This document shows positions 47,561 through 60,600 of a stretch of DNA of 64,000 bases, piece after piece. The notes below the pieces were generated by a model, which saw only the letters and a list, made by a program, of their open reading frames with translations, was not told where the DNA came from and did not search any database. This stretch comes from Castor canadensis (taxonomy: Eukaryota > Chordata > Mammalia > Rodentia > Castoridae), in assembly GCF_047511655.1 (NCBI RefSeq), contig NC_133396.1:133743490-133807489 (forward strand), written 5' to 3'. The position numbers and the translations under genes are program-made. Within the stretch, counting starts at the first letter, position 1; every line of letters begins with the position of its first letter.

Positions 47561-50500
47561 CCATTTAGAAGTCTGATTTTACACTGTGCTAATCCAGAGT
47601 AACCTTCCATGTAGACCTAGTGTAGGCCTTCCTTCCAGTGAGCCAATGCCAACAGAACAACTCTTCCCAGTGCCCTCTGTTAGGAGATCTTTCCATGGTA
47701 ATGAGAACAAGATTATTCCCAAAACTGTGTAAGATCCAGGAATTGTTTGTTTCCCTTTCTCTTATAATTCTCTTCCTGGTCTTGGGTATGTCCCTCACAC
47801 ACACATAAGTAGATCTAAGACAAAGATTTAGTGGGGTCACTCTGCAGATTTCTCTAGGCTGCCTCTCTCTAGCTCCCTGCTCTACACATTTTAGCTATGG
47901 CTACTTCAGATTCTATTTCTGTCCCTTTAGCTCAGTGAGAATGTCATGCTTTGATTGACTCCCCCTTGCTTTGCTGCAGCCTGTGAACTGCCTTCTGGCA
48001 GTGGGCCCACACAATCGCAGGGCTCACTTCATCCCCTTCTCTAGGGATTAAAGTCCTTTGCTATCTGATATATCTTACACTAAAGCCAATATTTCATATA
48101 TTAGGTACAAATTTCTTGTCTTTTGCAGTGGCATGACATTTACCATGGCAATTTGTCTTTTGTGAGGCAGAAGACATTTCTCCCAGTTAAAAAAGATGAG
48201 TTTATGTTTACTTTCCTCATAAAAGTATGCCCCTTAGAGTTTGTCAATCATACAGAATCAAGTACTAGACATTACATTTTTAGGCAATTTTCTAGGAAGG
48301 CTGATGCAAATGTCAGTGCTTCTGCTCACCGACCTTCTTTGCTTCTATTCCAACCAACTCCCTACAAACTACACTCATGATGTCACTGATAAGTAAGTCA
48401 TGTGCTTTTTCTTTTTTTTCATTCAAAAAAATTTAAGCATATATGAGTCTATTGATTCTCAACACCAGGGAAGGCCAGGGAATAACCATGCTACAGTGTC
48501 TCAGGTAAGAATATTAGATAAACTATACCAGAAATATTCAAAATATTTGCTTAGACCCCCTCAAAGAATAGAGGATTAAAGCAAACAGACTTGAAGCCAA
48601 GTTAGTGTGTTAGAGCTAAGTCTGAGTACACTTTTTATGAGTTAAACCCTAGCACATATATTTATGAGTGTAGATAAATGTATGAGTTTGGCCCATAAGA
48701 GTTTTGGTTGAGAGATGAAGACCCATGCATCAGAATCCATGAAGGAAGAATGACTGAAACTAGAAAATTACTCTGACCCAGGGAAGAGAGCTGATGGAAA
48801 ATAAACTCAAAAATAAGCAAAAAAGTTTTTATATGAAAAATAAAATTTCAGTATTTACTTCATGTGATTCTGGCGTATATTGCCAATTCTGTAGATTATA
48901 CATAGCACAAAGTTCCTAAACTAAGAAATTATCATAAAACACAGTAGCTAGCAACTTTGAGCCCCCTATAGAAGTAAAACAAAGTCATTCTGTGGATGTA
49001 CCTCAAAAATTCAGAGCTTGTGGGACCACCACAGAATACAAATCCCAGTGGAGATGAAGCAGCAACTACAGATAATTATAACTTCCCTTTATCTCCTACA
49101 GGTCATGTAGACTCTTGGTAATGTGACAATAACCTCATTGTTTTCTGAATTTTCTCTTATCTACCCCTTTCTTTCACCTGCATCTCACAAGAAGTCAAGC
49201 AAATATTTAATTTGTGGCTATTTCTCCTATGTGCTATCAGGAACCAGAGGGAAAAATAAGTAAATGACTAATTTGCACACACATGAATTCAATTTCCACT
49301 TTGACGTTAATAGCCAGTCTACCTCTTCTGAAAATACAAATTTTGGTTTATTTATTTTGGAATCTCCAACTTTACACTTGAGGTCAGGTTCTTAGTAGAT
49401 GCTTTATAGTCTGGTGTTGAATGAAATTAAATATCGCAGTTTAAGATGGCAGAACTTTGGAAGACTCTGATAACTCTCCATTTATGATAAATAAGCTATC
49501 TCTTCTTTGGAAATCATCTCCTGCATATCACGTCAGAGATATAAAATGAAAACAAAGGAATTGCTCTGAGTTTACCAATATTTTAACGAAAGCCTCAAAC
49601 TACTCTGAAGTTATGCTGGAAATGTGAGGGAAAGAAACACAAACGAGGAGCCAGGAATTTCTTTCTAAAGTTCAAAACCATAGAGGAAGTTATTCTTGTA
49701 GTTATTCTGCATTGAATTATGGGCAAATGTTCTCAAATTTAAGCATAGGGAATTATTACTATGTGTACTCTTTAGAGGTCTGCAAATTAAAAGATTAATA
49801 TTTGTCTGATCCCTCCTGGTTTATTGGATGAGTAATTTAAAGGGGAACTTTTTATCCAAGCACAATCTCTTTCTTTACATAATGTTCATTAATAAAATGC
49901 AGTGGTAGCATTAAACATTGTTATATAGTTTAAGGTTTAAATGGAAGAATATTTATAAGCAAATGACATTTGTTTTGCTCCAGACTTTGCTCTACACATC
50001 TATTCAGTGATTTTGAAAATGTTAACATAGCAGAAAAGAATGAAGAGGTCATTTAAAATTTATATATAAATTATTGGGTAGAGTTTGTGACAAATTTGAC
50101 CCTACATACATGAAAAAGTAACACATGACATCATCTTGATAGGGCAGATACTTTGAGTGATATAATCAGCAGTGTTGGAATTAATTTCATTAATTGCATC
50201 TTATTTTGTGATGTGCCCTTGCTTCCTGATTGAACGTTGTTTAAACCTTTCTCATCTTGTTACATTTTAAATGTCAACAGACCAATGTTTATATAACGAA
50301 TTTCTCTCTTCCTCTTTTTTCAATCCATTATTACCTCCCACAACACAACATTTCAAAAGCCCTGAACAATAAAGAAAATCTTTCAGACATGTCTGTGTTT
50401 TGTATTTTGTGTAATCTTCTCTACCATGGCCATTTCTCCTCTAAGATTTTAGGTGACATTTGATTTCAATTAATTGTATTGTCCTTGGCACCAAATGTAA

Positions 50501-51530
50501 GACACATTGTAGATTTTTTCATTCCAATGTTTTTCAGATTAGCAAAATATATGTACATGAGTGAAATGAATAATTCTGCTGCTCAGAATGACTGTGAGGA
50601 AGTATTATTTTATGTATTTCTTTAAAAAATAATATTTGTATGTTCCAGGTATATTTGAATGATTCAAAAACCTACACGTGCTTACAGCCTTCAAGGTCTG
50701 GGCATCTCTGAAGCTATCTGTAACCCAAAGAATGACTCAGTTAGGGCTTACGAGGGGACCCCACAGAAGGTCAGTAATCTGATACACAGTAGGAGGTGAG
50801 AACTGCAGAATTTAGGGGAGATGTCTGGATACCTAGCTCTGCGAACTGGCTAGCTCAGCTTACTTCCTTGTTTCAGATGGAAGAGGTAGCAAGAAAATGT
50901 TCAAGGACTGGCTTTAAAATTAAAAACAGAAAAATCTGAATGTTAGGTGCAAAAGAAAATGTTAGATTCTATTTCCTCTTCACATGTCACAGAGAGTGAT
51001 TGTGTTAAAATTAGGAAAAATTATCTGGGATACTTAACTCTGACTGAGGAAAACTTGCTGAAGCCATCTGAGGATGCTCACATAAAGTTAGCCGTTCCTT
51101 GCTGGACTTCCACTGCCCCCGTCCACATGCTTCATAAACCACCAATTAGAGTTACATGTGCTTACCAATCTTGCAGAATCCCAGATAGCTGGACTGTTGT
51201 CTGTGTGTCCTGAGGTTGGGCCCCTGTAGAAGCAGGTGGAGAGCGTGGTTGCTCCTCCAAGGGAGTGGTACATATCTTGTGAAGGGCTGTCTGGAGCAGA
51301 AGGAGGGGCTCTGAGGAGATGTGAGTGGAACAACAGGAGAGGCTCAATGTAAATGCTCCCTGGTGGCTCAGGAGGGCCAGCTCTGTCAGTGGGCTAAGGG
51401 AGCAATGCTGAGTCGTGCAGCTGCTACTGTCCAAGGAATGTTTACAAGACACCTGTGACCCAGCTCCAGAGCTGACCCCACATTTTCATGTATGGTTATA
51501 ACAACTTCCTCACTCCTTTGTACCAATTTT
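47561..51530. other. Intergenic, no recognisable gene or repeat
   Basis: About 4 kb of AT-rich sequence with short random frames only. Nothing in it matched a repeat family that I know, although old diverged repeats are likely. The stretch from 51,040 to 51,480 is less AT-rich than its surroundings. Confidence 0.4.
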
Positions 51531-51955
51531 CTGTATTAGTACACTTTCTATTACTATAACAAACACCCGAGGCTGGGTAATATATAAGGAAAAAAAAGGT
51601 TTATTTAACTCATACTTCTAGGGGCCCAAGAGCATAGCACTAGCACCTGAGTGGCTCTGGTGAGGGCCACATAGTAGATGCCATCACAATGACAGGAGCA
51701 TAAGCTGGAGAGATGATATGGTAAGACAGGAAGCCCTGTAGTGATTCATGGGGTCAGATTTGCTCTCCTGAGAACTAACTCTGGAATGACTTAATAAATT
51801 GCTTCTGAAAGCTGTGTCCCCAGCGTCCTCAGTGCTCTAATACCTCCTTCTGGGTTCTACCTCTTAAAGTTCCATAACCTCAACACTGCCACACTAGGGA
51901 CCAAGCTGCCAATACTTTAACCTCTGGGTTCAAACTGTATCTAACCATAGCACAG
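51531..51955 (-). mobile_element. LTR fossil, ERVL-MaLR type (probable)
   Basis: 'tattagtacactttctatta', 'ctataacaaacacccgaggc', 'tgggtaatatataaggaaaa', 'aggtttatttaactcatact' and later 'caagctgccaatactttaac' match the reverse of MST/THE1-type LTRs ('...gagactgggtaatttataaa'). About 425 bp, no coding region. Confidence 0.5.
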
Positions 51956-52087
51956 AAGTTACAACACGTAGGTGGGTAAAATAAAACAGAGATGAAACAC
52001 AGCTCGTCAGAAGGTTCACACTTACGCCCAGGTACTATTTCTTCAATTATTTAAATATTTAATTTTCATAAATATAAGTTTTCTTCT

Positions 52088-52290
52088 TTTTTTTTTTTTT
52101 GCAGTACTGGGGTTTGAACTGATCAGGGCTTACACCTTGAGCCACTCCATCAGCCCATTTTTGTGATGGAGTTTTTCAAGATAGGTTCTCACAAACTATT
52201 TGCCCAGGGCTGGCTTCAAACTACCATCCTTCCTGATCTCTGCCTCCTAAGTAGCTAAGATTATAGGCATGAGTCACTGGCTCTATTTTC
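52088..52290 (-). mobile_element. SINE
   Basis: An oligo(T) run is followed by 'gcagtactggggtttgaact', 'cttgagccactccatcagcc', 'ctcacaaactatttgcccag', 'ggctggcttcaaactaccat' and 'ctaagtagctaagattatag'. Minus orientation, similar subfamily to the copy at 62.5 kb. Confidence 0.8.
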
Positions 52291-52446
52291 TTATAAAGTA
52301 TTTGGTAGAGTGGAATGATATTTGCTGGATTATCAATCGTATCCCACAGCTGAGGACAGAGGACCAACTACACTACACATCCCGACTAGCATTTAATGGC
52401 AGCAAAACAATTTTTATAGTTTTAAGGAGACAATAAGCTGACTTTA

Positions 52447-52797
52447 AGAATTGTATTAGCTCTGCATTACTACAATGAAAAACTGAGCCAGCTAACTTTA
52501 TAAATTAGAAAAGAAGTTTATTTAGCTCACAATTTTGGAAAGTCACAGTCTATCATTGAACAGCCCTAGTGGTTTGGCCACTGGTGAGGGTGACAGATGG
52601 CAGCCCTAAATAGGAAGTCTGAGGGAAAATGGGGTTCCACAATCCATTCGGAGAGCATGACCCCAATGAGCTAAAGATCTCCCAGTAGGCCCCACTGCCA
52701 GAGTTTCCACAACCTCCCAGTAGGCCACCCTCCAGACCAAGACTGCAATCACAATGGACCCTTGGAGGACACTCTAACTACTCTCAAACCATTGCAA
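52447..52797 (-). mobile_element. LTR fossil, MaLR type (probable)
   Basis: 'gtattagctctgcattacta', 'gaagtttatttagctcacaa', 'gccactggtgagggtgacag', 'caacctcccagtaggccacc' and 'accattgcaa' follow the same block order as the copies at 9.7, 38.3 and 51.5 kb. Confidence 0.45.
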
Positions 52798-52799
52798 GA

Positions 52800-54700
52800 A
52801 CTGAGCTGTTTATATCTAATTTGTAATCATGATGAAGAATGCCTCATCATCCCACAAATCTGTTTTTACTTTATCCTTATAATTGGCTAAATTATGTAAA
52901 GTCTGTTTGTCTAGTCTCTTATCAGCAATCTCATGGGGAGGTGACTGATATTGACCAATTTTATTTCTAAACATGTTAGGATCCATCCTGAATTTTGAGT
53001 TATGTATTGATCTGCCATCTTGAGATATTTTCACCTACCTTTGTCATTTATAGTTCTCATTTCTTGGTCAAAGAACACAGATACAAATATTCCATGAAAA
53101 GAGACCCAGTCATCCTTTAAAAAAATAAACTAAGATTATTTATTAAACACATTTCAAGATTAACTAGGCATGGCACTTCTGATTGGCATGCATTTTTATG
53201 CATATATTTTTATGACACTACTAATTCTTTTAGTATATTCTCAATTCTAGACTATAACTCTTGTGGGCAGATTTAAATATGCTAAAATGTTCAGAAGAGC
53301 AAGATAATAGTCCTATAAATCACCAGAACTCCAGTAAATATAAATAAATGCAAACTTTTCACAAGTGTTTTTGACCAGTTTATTCAAAGATGTGGTTGAA
53401 TTAATTTGTATTTCACTTCAGATAATGTAAGGTAGCTTCTGATAATTCAGATGAGAATATCATATTTTCCTTCTAATAGTGAATGTTTTCTTTATCTTTT
53501 TTTTCTTATGAGAAAGATTCTCATTTTACCAAGAGAATGCTAAATGAGCCACCAGAATTGGACTCTCCTCTCTTCCGAGGTTCTGGACACTAGATACTTT
53601 AGACGAATCATCCAACTTTTAGCAAAATTTGGGCCTTGGCTCAAGTAGGGATACCTATACTCTTGATGGAAGAAATACTTTATTAAGGTTTTAGCCTTTA
53701 ATTGTAGGTTTTACATTAGGCATAACTGCATTTTTCTTTATGAAAAAATATTTTAAAATTAAACCTTCTCTTGATTATTAGGGTTTCGCTAATTACATTT
53801 TTGAAAAATAAACATCTTCCAATCATTCAAATGTAAAACAATTTCTTTTTAAAGGTATTAAAAATAGGGCAGATTTTGCAAAATAAGGTTTCAAAATTAT
53901 TTCTGTTATAGGAAAGCTGGCTTAGAAGTTATCTGTGGACCACCTGACTCCAATAACAAAAGCTTTTTGCAACTTTAGGAAGGTGGATATTGAGTATGTA
54001 GTTGAATGAATTGGCCCATGACATACCCAGATCTATGGTATGAAGGGCTGAGTTGCTCCAGAGTTCTGGAGACCATTTTGGAGACTTTTAAAAACACATG
54101 CGTGTTTCCACTTAGGGTTTGACTTATTTCAACCATGAATGAGTTCCAATTTTGAGCCAGAAGCCTCAAGCTGCAAACATGAACATTACAAAGATGATCC
54201 CCATTTAGAGCTGAAAGGTGTGGATTTGGGAGGAGTGTTCAAAGGGAGGTTGTTGCCTGACACAGTAAGACATCCTATGGCTGGGCTGAAAGCAGCTGTC
54301 CTCAGGCAGCCACTGTCACATCCATTTGATAGATGTTGGTTCCAGGTTTCTAGAATCACAGAGAGCAAAGCCTGGATACCAAATCACAGAAGAATGGTTT
54401 AAATTGGAAACGTGAATTTTTGTCATCACTACTCAACACAATATAAAACAGTAAAAATTTCACTTTTGCTGGAAGCAGGTTGAAATTTGAGAAGTTATAT
54501 TCACTCCAGAATTAAGGAAACTTTTATGGTTTGACTCATATCTCTGCAGAGCATATGAAATCAGGTGAAAGTCAACAGCAGGCACATTCAAACCAAATGC
54601 AAGGGCCAGTTATCTTGATGATGATATAGACGGTTGAGGTTCCTTAACAAGAGAGGCTTAAAGAATAATCCTAAAAGGCAGGACTTAATAATCATGAGAG
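52800..54700. other. Intergenic, nothing recognised
   Basis: AT-rich unique sequence between an LTR fossil and a CACCAT microsatellite. No credible exon was found on either strand. Confidence 0.4.
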
Positions 54701-54702
54701 GT

Positions 54703-54750
54703 ATCACCATCACCATCACCATCACCATCACCATCACCATCACCATCACG
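54703..54750. repeat. (CACCAT)n microsatellite
   Basis: About eight perfect ATCACC units with a final ATCACG. Flanked by 'gagaggt' and 'gtcatctctg'. In one frame it would read as a His run, but there is no gene around it. Confidence 0.95.
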
Positions 54751-55234
54751 GTCATCTCTGGGAAGCAAAATTTTTTAAAAGTTCTCTATTGTCAGTTTTT
54801 TGGGGGTGGCTGAGAGACCTGAAATCTTTTATTTTCTGACAATTTATGGAGAGCATACAAGTGGTATACACATTTGATTTCAGACTTAATAGATGAAGCA
54901 ATTTCTTTAGCCAAGGGGACTGCCATCATGGGGCAATTTGGAGACATAGGAATTCCATGAAATGTATCTATTTCTTTTGAAATCAAGGCTGATTGATTAT
55001 TTTGCAGACGCTTTATAAGGAGTGGGAAGAGGGGAGTTACACGCTTGGTTTATCTGGCAGAGAGAGTGGGAGGTAGGAGAGCAGAAATAATTAAAGCATT
55101 CCCTCTGCTTGTCACTCATCCCACTCACCTCCATCTCATCTGAATCATACCGATAGTTGCTATGTGTTCTGTGCTTACTTGCAACGATGCTTCTTACATT
55201 ATAGCATGTCTGTGAGATACGGATGTGACTTATT

Positions 55235-55390
55235 CATCTCAGGTCACCTGGGATGGGGAGATCGGAAATTTAAACCTATGTTTCCTTGTCTCTAAAATGA
55301 AGACCAAAGTTCCTCTTTGAAAAGGCTGTTGTGAGTTTAAATGAGACAAAGTGTAGTAATTTAGCAAGCTTTGTTAATATAGGTTAATAT
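55235..55390 (+). repeat. MIR-like fossil, 3' half
   Basis: 'ttccttgtctctaaaatgaa', 'gaccaaagttcctctttgaa', 'aaggctgttgtgagtttaaa' and 'tgagacaaagtg' matches MIR ('catctgtaaaatgggg ... gttgtgaggattaaatgag'). Confidence 0.5.
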
Positions 55391-56037
55391 AATCCTAGCA
55401 GTACAGTGAGGGTGAAGAAGTTTCGCAGTTTATCAGCTAATAATCATAATTATCACCATGTTTCTATCTTCCACTTCCGCTACACACTAGGGCCATTGTT
55501 ATTCTATAATTGTCTCTAATCCTAACTGATAATAAGTTCAGTATCATCCCCACCTCTACCTCACAGACCTACTAATCAGGAGTAATTTGGGGGCAGGTGT
55601 GACAGCCGATTTAAGTGATAGTCATTTGCCATTTCCTGTTTCTCTTTGCACGCAAAGTGACTACAGAGGTCACATAAGAAGCCTCTTGAAGGAGTCTTCT
55701 TTGTAGCACACCAGATGTACCTTACACATGGCTGCCTTGGGCCGGTGTTCACTTGGGCTGGGCAGTGAGCTGGCTGTGTCCACTCTATACCCCAGCCCCA
55801 AAGCCTGCCAACAGCTGTGCTAGGAGAAATGTGACCCACAGTGCCACTCAGATTTGTGCATGGATTTAATGGATCCTCCCTCTTATTTGCCACTCTGGGA
55901 GAAATCTCATGCATTTGTGAGATTTTAATAACAGTGTACCATTATGGTCACCATACAGAAGTATACTGCATAGGTAAAACACACCAGAATCAGTTCTTAC
56001 CTTGCTTCCAGTTGCTTCATTGACAAAAATGGTGTTT

Positions 56038-56460
56038 CTCAGTTATGTGATACTATATAACAAATCACCTTACACCTGAGTGACTCCAAACAGTGATTAC
56101 TTTTTCAGAGTCTGTGTAATGATGGTTTGCTCCTTATCTGTTTGCACATAGTCTTACATCACTTTGTGACAGCTGGAGCCAGCAAGGGAGCTGGAGGCTG
56201 GGTTCAGCTGGCATGGCTGACATGCACCTCTCCTCACATGATATTTTCATTCCAGGCTTCTTTGCAATATGACAAGGAGGGAAAACAGGAGCTGAGAGCT
56301 TCTAGTGCCTGGCTTGAAGCCAGCGTGGTGTCAGATTCATGGTGTGCCCAGAACTGATTTGGGATTTAGGAGGAAGACAAATATGTTTCACCTCTTGGTG
56401 AGAGATGTGGCAATGTGACTTTGCAAGTGAGGAATTGTTGAGGCCATCTTTGAAACCAAT
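56038..56460. repeat. Ancient LTR or MER-type repeat (unnamed)
   Basis: 'tgatactatataacaaatca', 'ccttacacctgagtgactcc', 'gctgggttcagctggcatgg' and 'gaggccatctttgaaacc' resemble a common old mammalian repeat ('...ctgcataacaaattacc ... ggctca ... ggaggccatcttgg'). The family is not certain. Confidence 0.35.
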
Positions 56461-56653
56461 CCTAACATGGATTGCAGGATACAGTTGAGCTGAAACTTAC
56501 TCCTTTGGTGATGCAGGTGCTGGAGTTTCTACTGAAAGTGAAGTTTGCATTTCAAAGAGTATTCATGTAAACACTCCTTAGGGCACATCCAGAAGCATTT
56601 CTAGCAGAAAGAACAAGCAGTATTGGATGTTGCTTGTTCTAAGACACAATGAT

Positions 56654-56746
56654 TTGGGCTAGGAATTTAGCTCAGTGACAGAGCACTTGCCTGGCAAGTA
56701 CAGGGTCCTGGGTTTGATCTCCAGCACCACAAATAAAACAAAACAA
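56654..56746 (+). mobile_element. ID-like tRNA-derived SINE
   Basis: 'gggctaggaatttagctcag' is followed by 'tgacagagcacttgcctggc' and 'gggtttgatctccagcacca', then an A-rich tail. The tRNA-Ala-like A box (TTAGCTCAGTGACAGAGC) and a B box are readable. It resembles rodent ID elements and, unlike the other SINE in this window, has 'tagctcag' rather than 'ggctcaag'. Confidence 0.8.
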
Positions 56747-56959
56747 AGTGAAAAGATACGAATTTTGGCAAACCAGGACAATTTGTAAGAAAGTTATCAC
56801 GTATGTGCTTGAAGACTCCACGTGGAACCATTCATTTGTTCATGCCTGCTGCACTCATCCGTGTAGATCCATGTACATCTATTCCTATGCAAAGCTTTAA
56901 CCTAGGATGTGGGGGAGGGACACTAGTCAGATTAATTAAGCAAATTCTCTAAACATATG

Positions 56960-58680
56960 ATATGACCATTGGAGTTACCTCTTTCTTTCTACCTGTGTTA
57001 ATCCCAAAAGGACAAACCAACCTTCTGTAATTTTTTTAGTTTGTATTTTTTTCAACTTAGCTACTTTTTATTTTTCCTTTAAGCAGGAGCTCTTTTTGTC
57101 CTTTCCATACAAACCTCTATTAAGAAGTTGTAACTCTAATGGGATGCAAAAATATATCTTATGGCATACTCCATATATAGATGTCCAGAGACATCTGTGT
57201 TCTTGAATTTACACCCAAAGCAATGTTGCTAGTGAAGAGAAGCCAGAGATGAAGACATTTGATGGACAGAGCAATGATAATTTGGTAGCCAATGCATTTA
57301 ATGACAGAACTCACACATCTTGGGTACATTGGGATTTTTCTGGATACAAATTTGAATAACATTCTGACATTATTTGTTTATTTATGTAGAAAATACTGTG
57401 TTTTCATTATGGGTTAGGTTAAGTTTGAGGAGATGAAGTATTGTAATGAAAACGAAACAAAGTTCTTTCCTTCGTATAACTTGTAGTCTAGACAGAAGAA
57501 ACAGAGCAAGATGTGGCCTCTCAGGTGTCAATAAATTATTTGGAGAAAAATGAAGCAGATTTGAGGGAGAGAAGGAGATACCAGAAAGACTTTGAGAGAG
57601 AACAGCAATGAGGCCAGAGGAAAATCCGGATGAAACAGCATCCCATTGTGTGGAAGGAATGTCAAGAGGAGTGACAATTGTTTCAAATCCTTCTGAAAGC
57701 TTAGGGAGGCTGAGGACTAGCGCTCGGCCATTGTGTTTGGCAAGAGGAAGCCACTGAGTGATGGGAAGAAAAGGCAAATTAGCTTGAGTTCAAGAGATGA
57801 TGCAAAGAGAGGAAGAGGAGACAAATAAAAAGAAAACTCTTTTGGAGATAAATGGCTGAAAAAGGAGTTTGAGTATGTGGGGGAAAATAGGAGTCATGGG
57901 AGAGAATTCCACATGATAGGAAATATGACAGCAGTTTTGGTGCATGTGGGAAAATTGACAACAAGGAAAAGAGGGGAATTTACTGGAATAATAGTAGTTG
58001 AGAAAGATGGATTCTTTTGACCAGCTTTAAAAATTCATATCATTAGAAATGTGCATATATTTCTATTTGTATTACTCTATAGTAGCATGTTGCATGGATT
58101 TCAAAACATATATAAAATATAACAAATCCAGTGTAGGCAACTGTGTAAATAGAAGGCTCAGTATTTCCACATCATTCCTCATGGATAGTTTTGCACACAT
58201 AACCTTAATGTTTATCTGCCTCACTTTGGGGTTCTTACCTTTAGACAATGCTGCTGTCTGACATAGACATATCAAAAGTCACTTGGAAGGGAAGAGCTTA
58301 ATCTTTCAGATTGGGAGTTTAAGCTTTCTTCCTATCTTGATTTTGGTCTAGAAAGTGTTTTGGCTATAAGCAAACCTTTGTAAGGAGTCAAGACTCTTAA
58401 GTGTAAGTTTGAGATGACTTAGCTAACAGTGCTAATTCAAAATTAGGTTCTTTAAATGTTCCTACAGGTTATTTTTGTCACATGTAACTTCAAAAAGTGC
58501 AAGAAAACAAAAACAAAAACATATCATAAAGGGAGACAACCACATTTCAGTTTTTATTTGTTGTGATTGGATCACTTTTTAAGCCATAGTTCATTTTCAT
58601 GTTTTTCTCTGAATTCACGATTGAAGGACAAAGTGTTCATTTTATCACAAGCACACAATTAAAACCCCCACAGGATTGGA
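56960..58680. other. Intergenic, nothing recognised
   Basis: AT-rich sequence between the ID-like SINE and the presumed CRB1 3' end. Several minus-strand frames of up to 131 codons exist but none resembles a known protein, and none shows codon bias that I can see. Part may belong to a longer CRB1 3' UTR. Confidence 0.4.
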
Positions 58681-58700
58681 GGAAATAAAAAAAAATTCAT

Positions 58701-58706
58701 TTTATT
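58701..58706 (-). terminator. CRB1: Candidate CRB1 polyadenylation signal
   Basis: On the minus strand AATAAA appears here, about 330 nt after the CRB1 stop codon. A second candidate is at 58553-58558. Which one is used cannot be told by eye. Confidence 0.35.
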
Positions 58707-59035
58707 TTTTTCCCATGTTAGTTTCTGTGTAAAAAAAATTGGAGGTTGCTTGCTAAAGGGAAAACTAAAGTTTTCCTAGGTTTGCAAAGAAGAGAGTTTA
58801 AGTGATAGTCACTGGAGCTTTTTCTAAAAGACGCTGTCCTCTGGAAGACGTGTTCATTAATGATGAGGTTGAAATGGATGGCACCAAGATACTGCTTTGT
58901 GATTGGCCAATCCTTCCCATAGTTCCAATGCAATCACAGTTGTGAATTAGTATCTCCAGGTGTGTAGCGAAGCCATTCAAGCACAATCATCACGCTTACC
59001 AAACACAAATCTTGTCTCAAACAGGCAGCAGGCTC
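58707..59035 (-). other. CRB1: CRB1 3' UTR (proximal part)
   Basis: This is the sequence directly after the CRB1 stop on the minus strand, ending near the first AATAAA. No coding potential was recognised in the CRB1 direction. The limit is set by the candidate signal only. Confidence 0.45.
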
Positions 59036-59248
59036 CTAAATCAGTCTCTCCATGGCGGGGGGTGGCATTCGGATCCACATTTCCACTGGAGAGCCCTCCT
59101 TCTCCTGGCGGTGGGGGCTGTAGGTCCCTTGAGTTGCCCTTTTCTTGGAGGTGACAATAGAAACAAGGGCCAGCAAGAGGATGAACAACAGGGCTAAAGT
59201 CACAGAACCAATGGTGGTGAAAATGTTCAAGATCAAGTCATCTGCCAA
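59036..59248 (-). CDS. CRB1: CRB1 last coding exon: membrane helix and cytoplasmic tail
   Basis: On the minus strand, acceptor 'taatcctttcag' (AG at 59250-59249) is followed by 70 codons and TAG at 59038-59036. The segment begins [14 protein letters not shown]; residues about 13-32 are a hydrophobic transmembrane helix; residues 34-70 form a 37-residue cytoplasmic tail. The tail has the juxtamembrane FERM-binding block around GTYSP (41-45) and ends [10 protein letters not shown], whose ERLI is the known PDZ-binding end. CRB1 is an apical polarity protein of retinal photoreceptors and Mueller glia that binds PALS1/MPP5 through ERLI. The human exon encodes 71 residues as I recall, so this one is one shorter within the membrane segment. 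The rest of the gene is beyond the window. Gene order next to DENND1B agrees with known mammals. Confidence 0.96.
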   Translation of the reverse strand: MADDLILNIFTTIGSVTLALLFILLLALVSIVTSKKRATQGTYSPHRQEKEGSPVEMWIRMPPPAMERLI

Positions 59249-60294
59249 CTGAAAGGATTAAAATAATTATCCTGTGATTTTGAGAACCAAGGGAAATGTT
59301 AGGACAATGGAGCTACCCTGGAATGAGCACCAACCAGACCAAGCTGGTCCCACTTAGTATTGTAGAAAGACCAAAGTGTTAAAGGAAAGTCAGACTTTCC
59401 TCCTTCCCAGATCAGATAATGTGAAAATAGCCATATATCTCACTTCTAGAGTCTATAATCAGAATGACAGTGTGAACTATCTGATTCATTTATTCAGTCT
59501 TCATCTCAGTGACAAAGGTCATTCATGTGACATCAAGGTCAAAAGATGAACACACATATTTGTTCATGATTTCTTCCTCCCTTGTCCAAAGCTGTGGTTT
59601 TGGATTTAACAAAGGTTTGTTTTGTAGCCTTTTTTAGGAAGAAAAGCAAATTAATTAGTCTAGTCTTGTGGGAAAGATGCCTAGAGAGGAAAACTGATGT
59701 GCTGGTCTCACTAGCCGTTTCCATAGTCATTACTTTGACTTGGATTTCATGTGACTATTGAGTGCTTGCAAAAGCACATGTGTTCAATGTGGAACCCAAA
59801 CACCTAGTGACAGCAAGCTGCAAGTAAAGTTGTGCCGGGAGGAGATGTACTTAGGTCTGTCCAGGTGTTCCCAATATACCAAGCTTGTTTAATGTTGATT
59901 CTGGTGTGTACAAAACTCTTTTTAGCAAACCTGAACACTATCAGTTCAGCATCTGTTAACAGGAACCTGTGTATTAAGGACTGCAAATAATCACTATTGA
60001 ATTTTTAAAATAATGTGTTCAAAGGAATATTTCTGGAGAGTAAAAGCTACCGGATCTTCTCATTCAACTTTCTCTATGATCCATGTCCCATTACCAAACC
60101 AATCTACAGTTACAAATGGAATCTCTATTTCTTTTAACATCCTAGGCAGTTTACACAACTTTGCTATCCTTAGTCTTTTGTTGTTGCTGTTCCCTGTGGT
60201 TTGGTTCCATTTTTATACAGTTAATGTAATAAAGTCTTCATAATACTGTCTTGAGTTCATTATCAAGCTCACTTAAATGCTGTTCATTATCGTA

Positions 60295-60420
60295 TTAGCT
60301 CACTCAACAATATTTACTAGCTATTCTGAGTGTTTAGTGAGCTAGGAAATAAAAATACAAAGACATCAAAGTTTCCAATATGGAACTCAGAGTTTGGTGA
60401 TAGGAGAAAAGGGGCAGACA
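60295..60420 (+). repeat. L2-type fossil fragment
   Basis: 'cactcaacaatatttactag', 'ctattctgagtgtttagtga', 'gctaggaaataaaaatacaa' follows the L2 wording 'attcaacaaatatttattgagc ... ctaggtgctgggaatacaa'. Confidence 0.45.
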
Positions 60421-60600
60421 TATACAGGCACATATACAAATAATCATCCTACATTATAAATGTTATGATAGTGTCATAAATAATTATACTAGGATGGAGA
60501 GAAACTGCAGTGAAGCATATGATTTTTCTTTGAGTGAATGCTCAAGTATTATAAGCAATAAATTCCATTTGTATGAAATAATTTCAATTTTTAAAATACA

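Noticed and set aside
57382-57777. 131-codon minus-strand frame, same strand as CRB1
   Set aside because: It lies beyond the CRB1 stop and the first polyadenylation signals, has no recognisable domain, and the plus-strand text is purine-rich, which alone keeps minus-strand frames open.
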